This document shows, one piece after another, positions 36,211 to 45,351 of a DNA stretch of 64,000 nucleotides. Both the position numbers and the translations under genes were made by a program. Every line of letters starts with the position of its first letter. The first letter of the stretch is position 1. Under the pieces are notes generated by a model. It had not been told where the DNA came from. It saw only the letters and a list, made by a program, of their open reading frames with translations, and ran no database searches. This stretch comes from Bacteroidota bacterium (lineage in GTDB: Bacteria; Bacteroidota; Bacteroidia; Chitinophagales; Chitinophagaceae): assembly GCA_023386555.1 (NCBI GenBank), contig JAEWJK010000014.1, positions 1 through 64,000 on the forward strand, given 5' to 3'.

Positions 36211-36287
36211 AAATCGATGTCAATTTTTGTTTCATACTAAAGTGGTCATCTTTCCTTACGAATTCATTGGTTTTAGCAGAATACTAC

Positions 36288-37697
36288 TTATGAAAAAGGC
36301 CTGGTTTCCATTGGCTTGATATCGGTCAATTCAGCTATTGTAACAGGTCTTTTTTCTTCGATGCTTTTTCTTGCCGCAACACCGATCAATAGAGACATGG
36401 CTCCATCTCTTGTACCTGCCATTAATTTAAAAGGATCAGGTGCTTGTGGATTGCGGAACATTCTATCATGCATACGAACGTCTCCACCACCATGTCCACC
36501 TTTGTATTTAGGCACCTTGATTGATTCAACATCTTTTTTGAAATTATCGCCAACAATTATTTCGGCATAACCCACCGGCTTTTCATCTTTCTCGCTGCTC
36601 ATTTCTATCTTATGCCTTTCATCCTGTGAAATATTTTCAAAACTGGTGGGTTGATATGGAATGTCGAGCCATGTATCCATCTTACCATCCATTCCATTAA
36701 AACTGATACGCCAGCCTTCATAAGGTGAATAAGTAGTAAGAGAATAATTTACTGTAACACCGTTAGCATATACGATCTGTGCACTCATTTTATCGTAGAT
36801 GTCGATCTCTTCCCTGAAAACACAATTATCCCTGATGTAACCATCGTATTTCTCATTGGCCACATATAAATTCATCATTGTTTCATCTTTGGTGATGTCC
36901 CAATAAAATTTGCATTTGTCTTTGTGTTCACATCCCATACAACGTTTACCCCTGAAAGGACTATTTTTTCCATAGTGTTCCAGCTTACCGTATGCTGTTA
37001 CTTCAACAGGATCTGAATCAAGCCACCAGTTCAACAGGTCGAAATGGTGAGTTGATTTGTGTACCCAAAGCGAGCCACTTTTATTCATGAGGCCATGCCA
37101 TCTTCTGAAATAATCTGCACCATGATATACGTTGAGATACCAGTTGAAATCAACTGAGGTTACCTTACCAATTCTATTCTGTGAAAGCAGTTCTTTTACT
37201 TTGGTTGGATGAGGACCATGACGATAATTGAATGCAACAGTCACTTTCTTTCCGGTTCGTTTCTCAGCATCCAGTATTGCCTTGCATTTAATTTCATCGG
37301 TAGTCATAGGTTTTTCTGTGATCACATCACAACCCATTTCCAAAGCTTTGATGATTTGTTTATCATGTTCAGAATCAGTTGTGGTTACAATCACGATATC
37401 CGGCTTAACTGATCTCAACATCTGCTCGTAATTGGTGAATGTTGGGCAGCCAACTTCCATTCTTTCTTTCGCATATTGCATTCTGCCTTCATTCAAATCA
37501 CATAAGCCAACAAACTCAACCAGATCACCATAATTATTCTTCACAGTTGAACCCCAAAATCGCATACCACGAATTCCTGTACCGACCAATGCCAGTTTCT
37601 TTTTCGAAGCTGCAGCAGCAAATGTTGATAATGGATTTACCAGTAAAGCGCCTAGCGCAGTTGCAGAGGTTGCTTCAATGAATTTTCTTCTATGCAT
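36288..37697 (-). CDS. Gfo/Idh/MocA oxidoreductase with Tat-like signal and Cys cluster
   Basis: 469 residues. The start MHRRKFIEATSATALGALLV is a Tat-type (twin-Arg) signal, so the folded protein may be exported with cofactor. A Rossmann start (LALVGTGIRGMRFW) and EKPMTTDE (the EKP motif) identify the family. RCMGCEHKDKCKFYW gives Cys at ~253, 256 and 262, with more Cys following, an unusual cluster that could bind metal. Catalysis could be NAD-dependent oxidoreduction or, as for some exported relatives, glycoside cleavage by a redox route. It follows GH43 by 12 bases in the pectin locus, so a pectin side-chain sugar is a likely substrate (inferred). Confidence 0.85.
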   Translation of the reverse strand: MHRRKFIEATSATALGALLVNPLSTFAAAASKKKLALVGTGIRGMRFWGSTVKNNYGDLVEFVGLCDLNEGRMQYAKERMEVGCPTFTNYEQMLRSVKPDIVIVTTTDSEHDKQIIKALEMGCDVITEKPMTTDEIKCKAILDAEKRTGKKVTVAFNYRHGPHPTKVKELLSQNRIGKVTSVDFNWYLNVYHGADYFRRWHGLMNKSGSLWVHKSTHHFDLLNWWLDSDPVEVTAYGKLEHYGKNSPFRGKRCMGCEHKDKCKFYWDITKDETMMNLYVANEKYDGYIRDNCVFREEIDIYDKMSAQIVYANGVTVNYSLTTYSPYEGWRISFNGMDGKMDTWLDIPYQPTSFENISQDERHKIEMSSEKDEKPVGYAEIIVGDNFKKDVESIKVPKYKGGHGGGDVRMHDRMFRNPQAPDPFKLMAGTRDGAMSLLIGVAARKSIEEKRPVTIAELTDIKPMETRPFS

Positions 37698-37709
37698 GTG
37701 ATAAAATGT

Positions 37710-39329
37710 TTAAGGTTCAATCCTGAACCAATCAATATCGGCCCAGCCTGAATCATTTGTTTTAGTAGTTCGTGTGCAGAAGACACCAATTTTTGCACCT
37801 ATCCATTTACCGGGTTGGGCCACAAATTTTTCCTGGATGTAAATGAAAGAAATTCCATCAGTGCTATAACCAAATTCACATACACCACCTTTCACAACTT
37901 TCACCTGCAAGTAAATCTCTGCATTGAATTTAGTAATGATCCTTTCAATTTCAGCAGAACCTTTCTCAGCTTGTTTGCAGGTATTATACGTTAAATAATT
38001 TGCATCTGCTTTTTTAATGAGCGATATGTAAGCATAATCGCCACCCATTATTACAAAACCAAACTTCTCCCCAACAAGCCTTGGTTTGAAAAAAGCTTTT
38101 GTGGTGACTGTGAATTCTTCTGCAGGAAATTTTTGTAAGAGAAGGTTTGGCACATGCCATAAATTTTTAGCGGAATCTACCTGGTAAGAGAATAACCGCA
38201 GATGACTTCCATTTAAAAAGCTCCAATATGGTTTTGGATTGGAATGCCATTGCCATTGCAGTCCTGATTTATGCTCGTTGAATTCATCGCTTTCAACCGG
38301 AGTAACAATCGGAATTGTGTTTCCAACACCAGGCTTTTTATAAATTAATACTGGCTCACCTTTTCCATCACCATTATTATCTATTCCGATAATAGGCCAA
38401 TCACTTTTCCATATCATTGGTTGCAGGTGAACGATTCTACCGTAAGCATCTTTATCCTGGAAATGAATGAACCAATCTTCACCGGTTGTTGTATTGATCC
38501 ATGCACCTTGATGTGGACCGTTGATGGTTGTTGATCCCTGGTCCATCACTACTTTTCTTTCGTACGGACCGTAAATATTTTTAGAACGAAGAACAGTTTG
38601 CCATCCTGTTGATACTCCACCTGCAGGGGCAAAGATGTAATAGTAACCGTTTCTTTTATAAAACTTCGGGCCTTCGATTGTTGGATCAAGATCATGACCA
38701 TCGTACACTATAATACCATCGTCGATAACCTTTGTTCCTTCAGGGTTCATCTGCTTAATAATGATCAGACTTTTTATTCCTGCCCTGCTTCCTGCATAAG
38801 CATGAACGAGGTAAACTTTTCCATCTTCATCCCATAACGGACAAGGATCAATTAAACCTTTTCCTTCCTCCACTAATATCGGTTCACTCCATGGACCATT
38901 GATACTTTTTGATTTGATGAGATACAAACCAAAATCAGGATCGGGATAATAGATATAAAATTCATTCTTGTAGTAACGAATGGATGGAGCCCATACACCA
39001 TTTCCATGTTGAGGCTTAGCATAATGTTCCGAGGGTGTATTTTTCTGTAATGCATGACCGATGAGTTTCCAGTTGACCAGGTCTTTTGAATGCAAGATTG
39101 GAATACCCGGAACATCAGAAAAGCTCGAAGAGATCATGTAATAATCTTCATCAACCCTGATTACATCAGGATCGGAATAATCTGCATGAATGATTGGATT
39201 TTTATAAGTACCGTTTCCATTGTCTGCAACCCAAACTTTAGAAACATAGTTTTCCGTTTGACTAAATGCAAAATTGTTTATCGAGAAACAAAAAAGAAAA
39301 CTCAGTTGATATTTTAGATAAATGTTCAT
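37710..39329 (-). CDS. GH43 arabinanase/xylosidase-like enzyme with beta-sandwich domain
   Basis: About 539 residues from the ATG at 39329 (MNIYLKYQLSFLFCFSI..., a signal peptide ending FAFSQ). A frame from 39362 exists, but its first residues come from the dispersed repeat at 39355. The five-bladed propeller has the catalytic base in IHADYSDPDVIRVD (Asp ~50) and the acid in TIEGPKFYKRNGYYYIFAPAG (Glu ~219). The C-terminal ~200 residues are the GH43-associated concanavalin-like domain. It probably trims arabinose or xylose side chains from pectin. Specificity between the two cannot be told from sequence. Confidence 0.88.
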   Translation of the reverse strand: MNIYLKYQLSFLFCFSINNFAFSQTENYVSKVWVADNGNGTYKNPIIHADYSDPDVIRVDEDYYMISSSFSDVPGIPILHSKDLVNWKLIGHALQKNTPSEHYAKPQHGNGVWAPSIRYYKNEFYIYYPDPDFGLYLIKSKSINGPWSEPILVEEGKGLIDPCPLWDEDGKVYLVHAYAGSRAGIKSLIIIKQMNPEGTKVIDDGIIVYDGHDLDPTIEGPKFYKRNGYYYIFAPAGGVSTGWQTVLRSKNIYGPYERKVVMDQGSTTINGPHQGAWINTTTGEDWFIHFQDKDAYGRIVHLQPMIWKSDWPIIGIDNNGDGKGEPVLIYKKPGVGNTIPIVTPVESDEFNEHKSGLQWQWHSNPKPYWSFLNGSHLRLFSYQVDSAKNLWHVPNLLLQKFPAEEFTVTTKAFFKPRLVGEKFGFVIMGGDYAYISLIKKADANYLTYNTCKQAEKGSAEIERIITKFNAEIYLQVKVVKGGVCEFGYSTDGISFIYIQEKFVAQPGKWIGAKIGVFCTRTTKTNDSGWADIDWFRIEP

Positions 39330-39354
39330 TAGAACAAGCTGAATAGAATTGTTA

Positions 39355-39375
39355 TTGTACAAGAGTGCGACGCAA
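39355..39375 (+). repeat. Solitary arm A of the dispersed intergenic repeat
   Basis: The 21 bases beginning TTGTACAAGAGTGCGACGCA are identical to copies at 28149, 58141 and (reversed) 22210. It sits between the GH43 start and the CE8 stop. Confidence 0.75.
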
Positions 39376-39418
39376 GAGAAGTTCCATTAAAGTTACGGAA
39401 GCTAGTATCACAATAAGA

Positions 39419-40366
39419 TCATTCCGGATTCCAGTCACCTAAAATGTTTTTTATCGTAAACTTCTTTGCTTCCTCGTCAGTTAATTGCTTTGCCCATGTA
39501 ACTCTTCTGGCAGCATTGGCTCCAGGACCTCTACTATTATACTCTGCATAACGAGCTGTTGATTCGTTAGCAGGATTTCTCCAGTTGTTCCAACCTTCGG
39601 GAATGATGTGTTTATCCATCCAGCAATTGATGTAAGTAACACTTGCAGTGGGAGTCCACGGGCGACCTAATGAAACTTTATTGATGTTACTATCTGCAGT
39701 TAATTTACAATTGAAGAAAACAAAACCATAAGGAATGATGCTGTTAGTGGATGCAGCAGTAACATGAGAATTCTTCTTGCTGTGGATGTGACAATTTTGG
39801 AAAACTGCTGTTGCTGCACCGAAAATAAAATCTGTTGTTCCTTCTATATAACAATCCTGGAAATAATGTTTCACACCAGAGCCACTTAAGAATAAAACGT
39901 CCTGGAAACCAATCATCCTGCAGTTTTTGAAAGAAGCCCTGTTACCTTCAATCCTCAACGCTACAGCTTGTCCTGCAGTAAACCCTGCATTGTTTTGAAA
40001 GGTGATATTCTCTGCATGAAAATCATTTCCGTAGATGAAAGTAGAGGCACATGTCCAGGTGTTGAGTGTATCTCCGTTAGGCAAACGAGTGCCGGCATGA
40101 TTATCAAAGGTCAGAATGGTGTTAGTTGCATCTTCACCAATGAATGAGATGAAATTTTTAGTTGCATCTACCGTTATCACTTCTTTGTAAACACCTTTCT
40201 TAATATGAATTGTGTACTTTTCTTTACTGTTAGATGGAATGGCATCTAAAGCTGACTGAACAGTTCTATACTCACCAGTTCCATCCTGTGTAACAATAAT
40301 TTTTTTCGTTTGTGCAGAGGATTGCATTGAAAAAAACAACAGGAAAACAAGTAGTGCTCTCATCAT
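39419..40366 (-). CDS. CE8 pectin methylesterase, canonical
   Basis: 315 residues with a signal peptide (~1-18, SSAQ). The catalytic motifs are intact: AGQAVALRIEGN, FQDVLFL (Asp ~156), GTTDFIFGAATAVF (Asp ~179) and SLGRPW (Arg ~235). It removes methyl esters from homogalacturonan, making it open to PL1, PL9 and GH28. Its start overlaps the CE12 stop by four bases (ATGA), so the two esterases are co-translated. Confidence 0.94.
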   Translation of the reverse strand: MMRALLVFLLFFSMQSSAQTKKIIVTQDGTGEYRTVQSALDAIPSNSKEKYTIHIKKGVYKEVITVDATKNFISFIGEDATNTILTFDNHAGTRLPNGDTLNTWTCASTFIYGNDFHAENITFQNNAGFTAGQAVALRIEGNRASFKNCRMIGFQDVLFLSGSGVKHYFQDCYIEGTTDFIFGAATAVFQNCHIHSKKNSHVTAASTNSIIPYGFVFFNCKLTADSNINKVSLGRPWTPTASVTYINCWMDKHIIPEGWNNWRNPANESTARYAEYNSRGPGANAARRVTWAKQLTDEEAKKFTIKNILGDWNPE

Positions 40367-41115
40367 TTTGCTTTTGGAATGATTATTCTATCGGCAAGTT
40401 CCAGTTTAAGTTCTCTGATACCTGATAAAACAAGTTGAGCTATTAATCTTGCACCCAACTCATTGAAATGTGTATTATCGTTTTTGCCGTCAGGATAATT
40501 CGGATGCTCTCCCGGTTTCAGTTGCAGGAAAAGCAGTTTTGAATTCTCTGATCCGAACTGTTGATAGAGCGACATACTTTTTGCATCCAGATCAATTAAA
40601 GGAACATTATGCTCTTTTGCTATTTCCTTCACCAGTGCTGAATAAATTTCATGTGTGGGAATCTGAAGTGTGTCTTTAAATTTTCGTCGTGATACAGGCG
40701 TGAGCAAAACCGGATTTGCTTTCTTAGTTCTTGTTTCATTTACAAATTTCAACAAGTTAGATTTGTATTCTTCAGGAGTAGTATAACGGTCAACTTTTTC
40801 TTTTGATTCATCATTATGACCGAATTGAATGAATACATAATCGCCTTCCTGTAAATTCTTTTCGATGGATTCCCATAATTTTTCTGCAATAAATGTCCTG
40901 GTGCTTCTGCCATTCTTTGCAATATTCTTTACAGAAACTGTTGTGTCAAAGAAATGAACAAAAGGCATTCCCCATCCTGTTTCGGGATAAGCTTTTGTTT
41001 CTTTGATTGATATAGTTGAATCGCCTGCAAGCCAGACAGTAATTTTCTTCTTGCCACCATTTGTAAACGACAGCAAGAAGAAAATCATTATACATAAAAG
41101 TGACCGGTTACTCAT
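40363..41115 (-). CDS. CE12 rhamnogalacturonan acetylesterase (SGNH hydrolase)
   Basis: 250 residues with a short signal sequence (MSNRSLLCIMIFFLLSFTNG). SGNH blocks are clear: LAGDSTIS (Ser ~33), the Gly block near NGRSTRTF, FGHNDES (Asn) and DNTHFNELGARLIA (Asp and His ~213-216). It removes acetyl groups from pectin. It is seven bases from the large CE8 gene upstream and overlaps the small CE8 downstream, forming an esterase trio. Confidence 0.92.
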   Translation of the reverse strand: MSNRSLLCIMIFFLLSFTNGGKKKITVWLAGDSTISIKETKAYPETGWGMPFVHFFDTTVSVKNIAKNGRSTRTFIAEKLWESIEKNLQEGDYVFIQFGHNDESKEKVDRYTTPEEYKSNLLKFVNETRTKKANPVLLTPVSRRKFKDTLQIPTHEIYSALVKEIAKEHNVPLIDLDAKSMSLYQQFGSENSKLLFLQLKPGEHPNYPDGKNDNTHFNELGARLIAQLVLSGIRELKLELADRIIIPKAK

Positions 41116-41121
41116 AGAAAA

Positions 41122-43995
41122 TTATTGCTTAATAAATGTAGCGGTTGTTCTGAAGCTTCCATCAGAATAAACTATTAAATAAATTCCATTGGAGAGACCA
41201 GAAATATCAATAGCCGATTGAATAGCTGTTTGTTTAACGGGAGCTGTTAACATTTTTGCTCCATTGGCATTATAAACAAATATCTGAGCTGGTTTATCTG
41301 CTTTCTGATGTAATACTGTAACCTGATCGTTTGCAGGGTTCGGATATACTGAAATGCCTGCAGCAGGCTTTGTATTGATCAGCACAGTCTTAGAGAATTT
41401 GAATTGTCCATTTTTTTCAATCATTCTCAACCTATAATAATTGGCACCTGCAAAAGGATATTGATCAATTAATTCGTAAGAAGAAGCATTGACTGCATTG
41501 ATATTTCCGATATTGCTGAAAGAACGGCCATCATAACTTTTCTCAACAACATATCTATCCATATCTATCTCATTGGTGGTTTTCCATGAGAGTTTTATAT
41601 TCTCACCGTTATACACTCCGTCAAAAGAAAGCAGGTTTACAGGCAGTGCAGTTAATGCTTCACCTTTTACTACTACATTCTTCAACATTGCATAACGACC
41701 GGTACTGGTACTTCCACAACTGAAGTATAACCTGATGGTGAGTGTCTCTCCACTGGCTAAGGTATCACCTCCTATTCCTCCAATTGAAAGCCTGTAAGTA
41801 TAAGATGGTCCGGCAGTTTGATTTGCTAATGCAATCGGTGTAGCGAATGTTCCGGTTACGGCTGACGTTTGATCAACTCCACTAATTGAATTGGTTGTAG
41901 AATCATCAGTAGTAAATCCTGTTTTGCTATATACAACGCCAAGCTTTGTATTGCTTGATGTATTGTAGAAAGCTGAAGTTAAAATAAGCGAATCTATTCT
42001 TACTGAAGCACCAGTGGCAGTTACAGTAAATTGCTCGTAGAATGTTCTGTTTAAATTTCCACCCGGACCACCTGCTGCAGTTCCCCAACTTCCATCACCA
42101 TTTGCAGTAGCTCCAAAAGCCTGGCCTCTTGCCACAGAATATGCAGGCACCGCTGGCAAAGTAGTTCCGTTAGATACATATAGTTTGTTGAAGGTTGGAA
42201 CACTAGCTGTAACATTTACAGATCTTACAGATGCATCATCAATGTTATCTGCAACCAATGGCCAATGCTGTAAAACATTGGATGTTATTGTTGGTGGATT
42301 GATTGCCGTTCCTGTTACTGCAACGTTTATTGATGTTGTTCCTGTTGAGGCATTGATAATATTTCCAGAGAATGATCCGGCTACCGTTGTATTCAATCTT
42401 ATATAAATCGTGGTGGTATTAATACTTCCTGCTGATGGTGAGATTACCAGTGGAGTTGAATTACCAAACCATGTAGTATTATTTGAAGAAATTTCAAAGT
42501 TTGCAGGAGGTGTAATAACAAGATCGTTTGTAAGATTAGAAGCTGATACGGTGTAAGTCTGACTTGCTGAAGGGGCACCGATCGACTGTGAAAATCCGCA
42601 CAACGATAAAGCATCAGAAGCATTTACTGCTATAGTGGCTGCATTTGAAATTGAAATAGTATCAGTTATATGAGATGCCAATCCTGCTTTAGTTGCGGAT
42701 AGATAATAGTAAAATGATGAGCCTGCAGCAGGTAGTGTTGCATCTGTATAGGTAAAATTTATTGCTGTATCATTGGCAGCAGTAACTGTATGTATTGGTG
42801 CAAATGAAACATTATCTGCTGAACGGAATAATGTGTATTGAATACCTGTGATTGGCCAGCTGATATTCCAATCGAACTGTGAACTCGTTGCACCTTTTAC
42901 ACCTCTGAAATTTGAAACGGCAATATCAGTCGATGATGCGTTGCAGATACCTGTTGATACAGTGCATGGATCCCATGACCCAAATACATTTGAGAATGTG
43001 TAGGTTGATGAATCTGCCTGCGACAATTGAAAAGACCATGGAACTCTTGCAGTAATATCAACAAGATCACCATTAAAATATTTACTCTTATATTCTCCAT
43101 AATAGAGGTTGGCTGTTACAGTACTACCATCCCATGTACTCCAGCCAAGGGGATTAATATTGGTTGATAATCTTGAACTAATAAAAACAGTTTTTTGTCT
43201 CGTATCTGCCACTGAAGGACTTGGCCAAGGACGACTTAAATAATAAACGGTTGCCCCTGTGTTGTGTGGAAGTCTTGCATCTCTGAATATGAATCCATAG
43301 TTCTGACCAGTTGGTGTGTTTGGTGCAGTAATGTAAGAACTGGTAGTTCCTGTTCTTGATTTTGCATAGACAACACAGGAATCAAATAGTGCAATGGCAC
43401 TCCCGAAAATAAAATCCACGGTACCATCGATGTAGCAATTCTTGAAGTAATTTCTTGGGATACCGCTACCCTTAAGATACAATGTATCCTGGTTTCCAAG
43501 AAAGCGGCAATTTTTAAACACAGCCCTGTCAGCATTTACTAAAAGTGCAACGGCTTGCTGACCATTATTATCTGGAACACCAAATGGATGACTATTCTCG
43601 AAAGTAATATTTGTTGCTGCGAAATCATTTGCATTAACCGTAAAGCTAGCCGAGTTCTGTGTTCCTACTGTTGCAGCACATGCTGTTAACTTACCAGCAT
43701 AGTCATCGTAAGTTAGAATTACTTTGGCAACACTTTCACCAAACAGATGAATAAATGGTTTATTGGAAGGCACAGTGATCTTCTCTTTATACTTTCCGTT
43801 CTTAATAAATATTTTGTAGGGAACTGTATTGTTTGCTGGTGCAGCATCAATAGCAGCCTGCAAACTTGTAAAATTGCCAGAACCATCTTTTGCTACAACA
43901 ACATCATAGGTTTGAGCATCAGCATTTATTTTCAAAAAGAAAATAATCAGCAAACTCAAAAAAGTTTTAAACAAAATAGTCTTATTCATATGCAA
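41122..43995 (-). CDS. Large secreted CE8 pectin methylesterase with T9SS signal
   Basis: 957 residues. Order: signal peptide (~1-28), CE8 beta-helix (~29-345), Fn3-like module (~355-450), two beta-sandwich modules of unknown binding role (~455-560 and ~565-780), then a T9SS type A sorting domain (last ~80 residues, YPNPANDQVTVLHQKA). Catalytic motifs: NQDTLYLKGSG (Asp ~170), DGTVDFIFGSA (Asp ~194) and YLSRPWPSP, with Ser in place of the usual Gly. It de-esterifies pectin outside the cell, while the small CE8 probably acts in the periplasm. A LacI-type operator is 61 bases upstream. Confidence 0.92.
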   Translation of the reverse strand: MHMNKTILFKTFLSLLIIFFLKINADAQTYDVVVAKDGSGNFTSLQAAIDAAPANNTVPYKIFIKNGKYKEKITVPSNKPFIHLFGESVAKVILTYDDYAGKLTACAATVGTQNSASFTVNANDFAATNITFENSHPFGVPDNNGQQAVALLVNADRAVFKNCRFLGNQDTLYLKGSGIPRNYFKNCYIDGTVDFIFGSAIALFDSCVVYAKSRTGTTSSYITAPNTPTGQNYGFIFRDARLPHNTGATVYYLSRPWPSPSVADTRQKTVFISSRLSTNINPLGWSTWDGSTVTANLYYGEYKSKYFNGDLVDITARVPWSFQLSQADSSTYTFSNVFGSWDPCTVSTGICNASSTDIAVSNFRGVKGATSSQFDWNISWPITGIQYTLFRSADNVSFAPIHTVTAANDTAINFTYTDATLPAAGSSFYYYLSATKAGLASHITDTISISNAATIAVNASDALSLCGFSQSIGAPSASQTYTVSASNLTNDLVITPPANFEISSNNTTWFGNSTPLVISPSAGSINTTTIYIRLNTTVAGSFSGNIINASTGTTSINVAVTGTAINPPTITSNVLQHWPLVADNIDDASVRSVNVTASVPTFNKLYVSNGTTLPAVPAYSVARGQAFGATANGDGSWGTAAGGPGGNLNRTFYEQFTVTATGASVRIDSLILTSAFYNTSSNTKLGVVYSKTGFTTDDSTTNSISGVDQTSAVTGTFATPIALANQTAGPSYTYRLSIGGIGGDTLASGETLTIRLYFSCGSTSTGRYAMLKNVVVKGEALTALPVNLLSFDGVYNGENIKLSWKTTNEIDMDRYVVEKSYDGRSFSNIGNINAVNASSYELIDQYPFAGANYYRLRMIEKNGQFKFSKTVLINTKPAAGISVYPNPANDQVTVLHQKADKPAQIFVYNANGAKMLTAPVKQTAIQSAIDISGLSNGIYLIVYSDGSFRTTATFIKQ

Positions 43996-44055
43996 GTTTT
44001 GTTGCTTCTAAGTAACTGAATATTATTACCCCTAAACATCATCACTGTTTGTTTA

Positions 44056-44072
44056 TTTACGCAAACGATACC
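44056..44072. promoter_or_regulatory. LacI-type operator upstream of the CE8-CE12-CE8 run
   Basis: TTTACGCAAACGATACC matches the shared motif. It lies 61 bases upstream of the large CE8 gene and just after the terminator of the preceding gene, so it marks the start of a new unit. Confidence 0.65.
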
Positions 44073-44084
44073 AAGAGAAAATAA

Positions 44085-44110
44085 AAAAGAGGAACGATTG
44101 TTCCTCTTTT
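44085..44110. terminator. Bidirectional hairpin terminator
   Basis: AAAAGAGGAAC (44085-44095) and GTTCCTCTTTT (44100-44110) form an 11-pair stem with a GATT loop, with A- and T-rich flanks on both sides. It follows the gene ending at 44130 on the minus strand and would stop its transcript before the CE8 operator. Confidence 0.8.
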
Positions 44111-44129
44111 CAGAAATAGATCAGATCAA

Positions 44130-45266
44130 TTATTCTATCAATATCTTTTTTGTAATATTTATATCGTTACCTGAAACCTGAAGCATATAAATACCTGCTT
44201 TAGCCGTTACAGGAAGTCTAAATGATTTAGTTAACGAACCGCCTTCTGTTGACAGTTGATTAGTGAAAATAACTTGTCCTACATTGTTGAATACTTTCAA
44301 CGAGTAGGTTCCTTTTGTAAGACTTGAAAGCTGCACATTTAAATCACCATTTCTAACCGGATTTGGAGCTACTATAATCTCTACATTTGATTTGCTCCCA
44401 TTTACCTTAACTATTGATGTATAATTTTTCTTTCCATCTTTTTCAAGGGCCCCCACCCGATAATAATTAATGCCTCTCGACGGGGAATTATCAATCCATG
44501 AATAGTTGACAAGTGATGTGCTATTTTCTTTTGCTGGCACATTCCCTATTACCTGAAATTCTGATCCATTATAAGATCTTTCAATAAAGTAATTATTTAT
44601 GTTTATCTCTGTAGCTGTTTGCCAATTCACTTTTATTACACCATTATTCAGAGCGGCACTTATTCCTGAAAATTTAACTGGTAAAGGTGTCATACTCGTA
44701 AGCCATATACTATCTTCATCTGAATCGGTACTTTGTCTTCCCATTAATTTTATCCTTTTAGCTGTTGCCTGATTAACGGATAGGGAATTTGATTGAGAAC
44801 AAGTGGTTTGCCATCTGTCAAAAACACCAACTAAATTCCAGTTTGTAGTAGTTGCTGAAGTATCTGCCGTCCAGTAGACAGTAATATTTCTGTCTGCTCT
44901 CACACGAAAAATGTTTACAGTTTGTACTCCATTATTTACAACTGGTGTAATGATGTAAGGTGAATCTGGAAGACTGATAGCACCATTTCGAAATCTTATA
45001 TGATATGGGGTATGGCCTCCACTACCACAGGCTGAACCAGTAGTTCTATAAGCCCCGAATACATACCACGAATCTCCTTTGTCTCCAGTTAAGCCAGAAT
45101 TCGCTCCAAGACCGTAGTATCCTGTATTGCTTCCAGCAGAAGGTTGAGCAGTTGGAATTGTACCACCGTCAAATCCTTCTCGCCAATATACATCCTGAGA
45201 CGTGGCAGAATTGAAGGAAAGTATTCCTAATACAAAAGCGAATAAGTAGTGTAATTTTCTTTTCAT
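44130..45266 (-). CDS. Secreted T9SS protein of unknown function in the pectin regulon
   Basis: 378 residues with a signal peptide (~1-23, SATSQ). The N-terminal ~190 residues (VYWREGFDGGTIPTAQPSAG..., GKGDSWYVFGAYR, HTPYHIRFRNGAIS) look like a jelly-roll/beta-sandwich with no catalytic signature I recognise. A Fn3-like stretch (~200-290, PVKFSGISAALNNGVIKVNW) and a T9SS type A sorting domain (~298-378, VAPNPVRNGDLNVQL) follow. It has its own LacI-type operator and its own terminator, so it is a single-gene unit of the pectin regulon. A pectin-binding or new pectin-active protein is the obvious hypothesis. Confidence 0.75.
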   Translation of the reverse strand: MKRKLHYLFAFVLGILSFNSATSQDVYWREGFDGGTIPTAQPSAGSNTGYYGLGANSGLTGDKGDSWYVFGAYRTTGSACGSGGHTPYHIRFRNGAISLPDSPYIITPVVNNGVQTVNIFRVRADRNITVYWTADTSATTTNWNLVGVFDRWQTTCSQSNSLSVNQATAKRIKLMGRQSTDSDEDSIWLTSMTPLPVKFSGISAALNNGVIKVNWQTATEININNYFIERSYNGSEFQVIGNVPAKENSTSLVNYSWIDNSPSRGINYYRVGALEKDGKKNYTSIVKVNGSKSNVEIIVAPNPVRNGDLNVQLSSLTKGTYSLKVFNNVGQVIFTNQLSTEGGSLTKSFRLPVTAKAGIYMLQVSGNDINITKKILIE

Positions 45267-45330
45267 AATGGCATTATTTGCCTTAAAGTTAACACGAACG
45301 TTAAGAAAGGATGATTTCCTTATTGATTTA

Positions 45331-45348
45331 TCTACGCAATCGTTTCCG
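45331..45348. promoter_or_regulatory. LacI-type operator upstream of the unknown T9SS gene
   Basis: TCTACGCAATCGTTTCCG matches the shared motif with one change in the first triplet. It is 65 bases from the start at 45266 and directly after the pectate lyase stop. Confidence 0.6.
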
Positions 45349-45351
45349 TAC

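Noticed and set aside
36066..36287. Hidden small gene in the gap before GH28
   Set aside because: All frames are broken and only the operator is recognisable.
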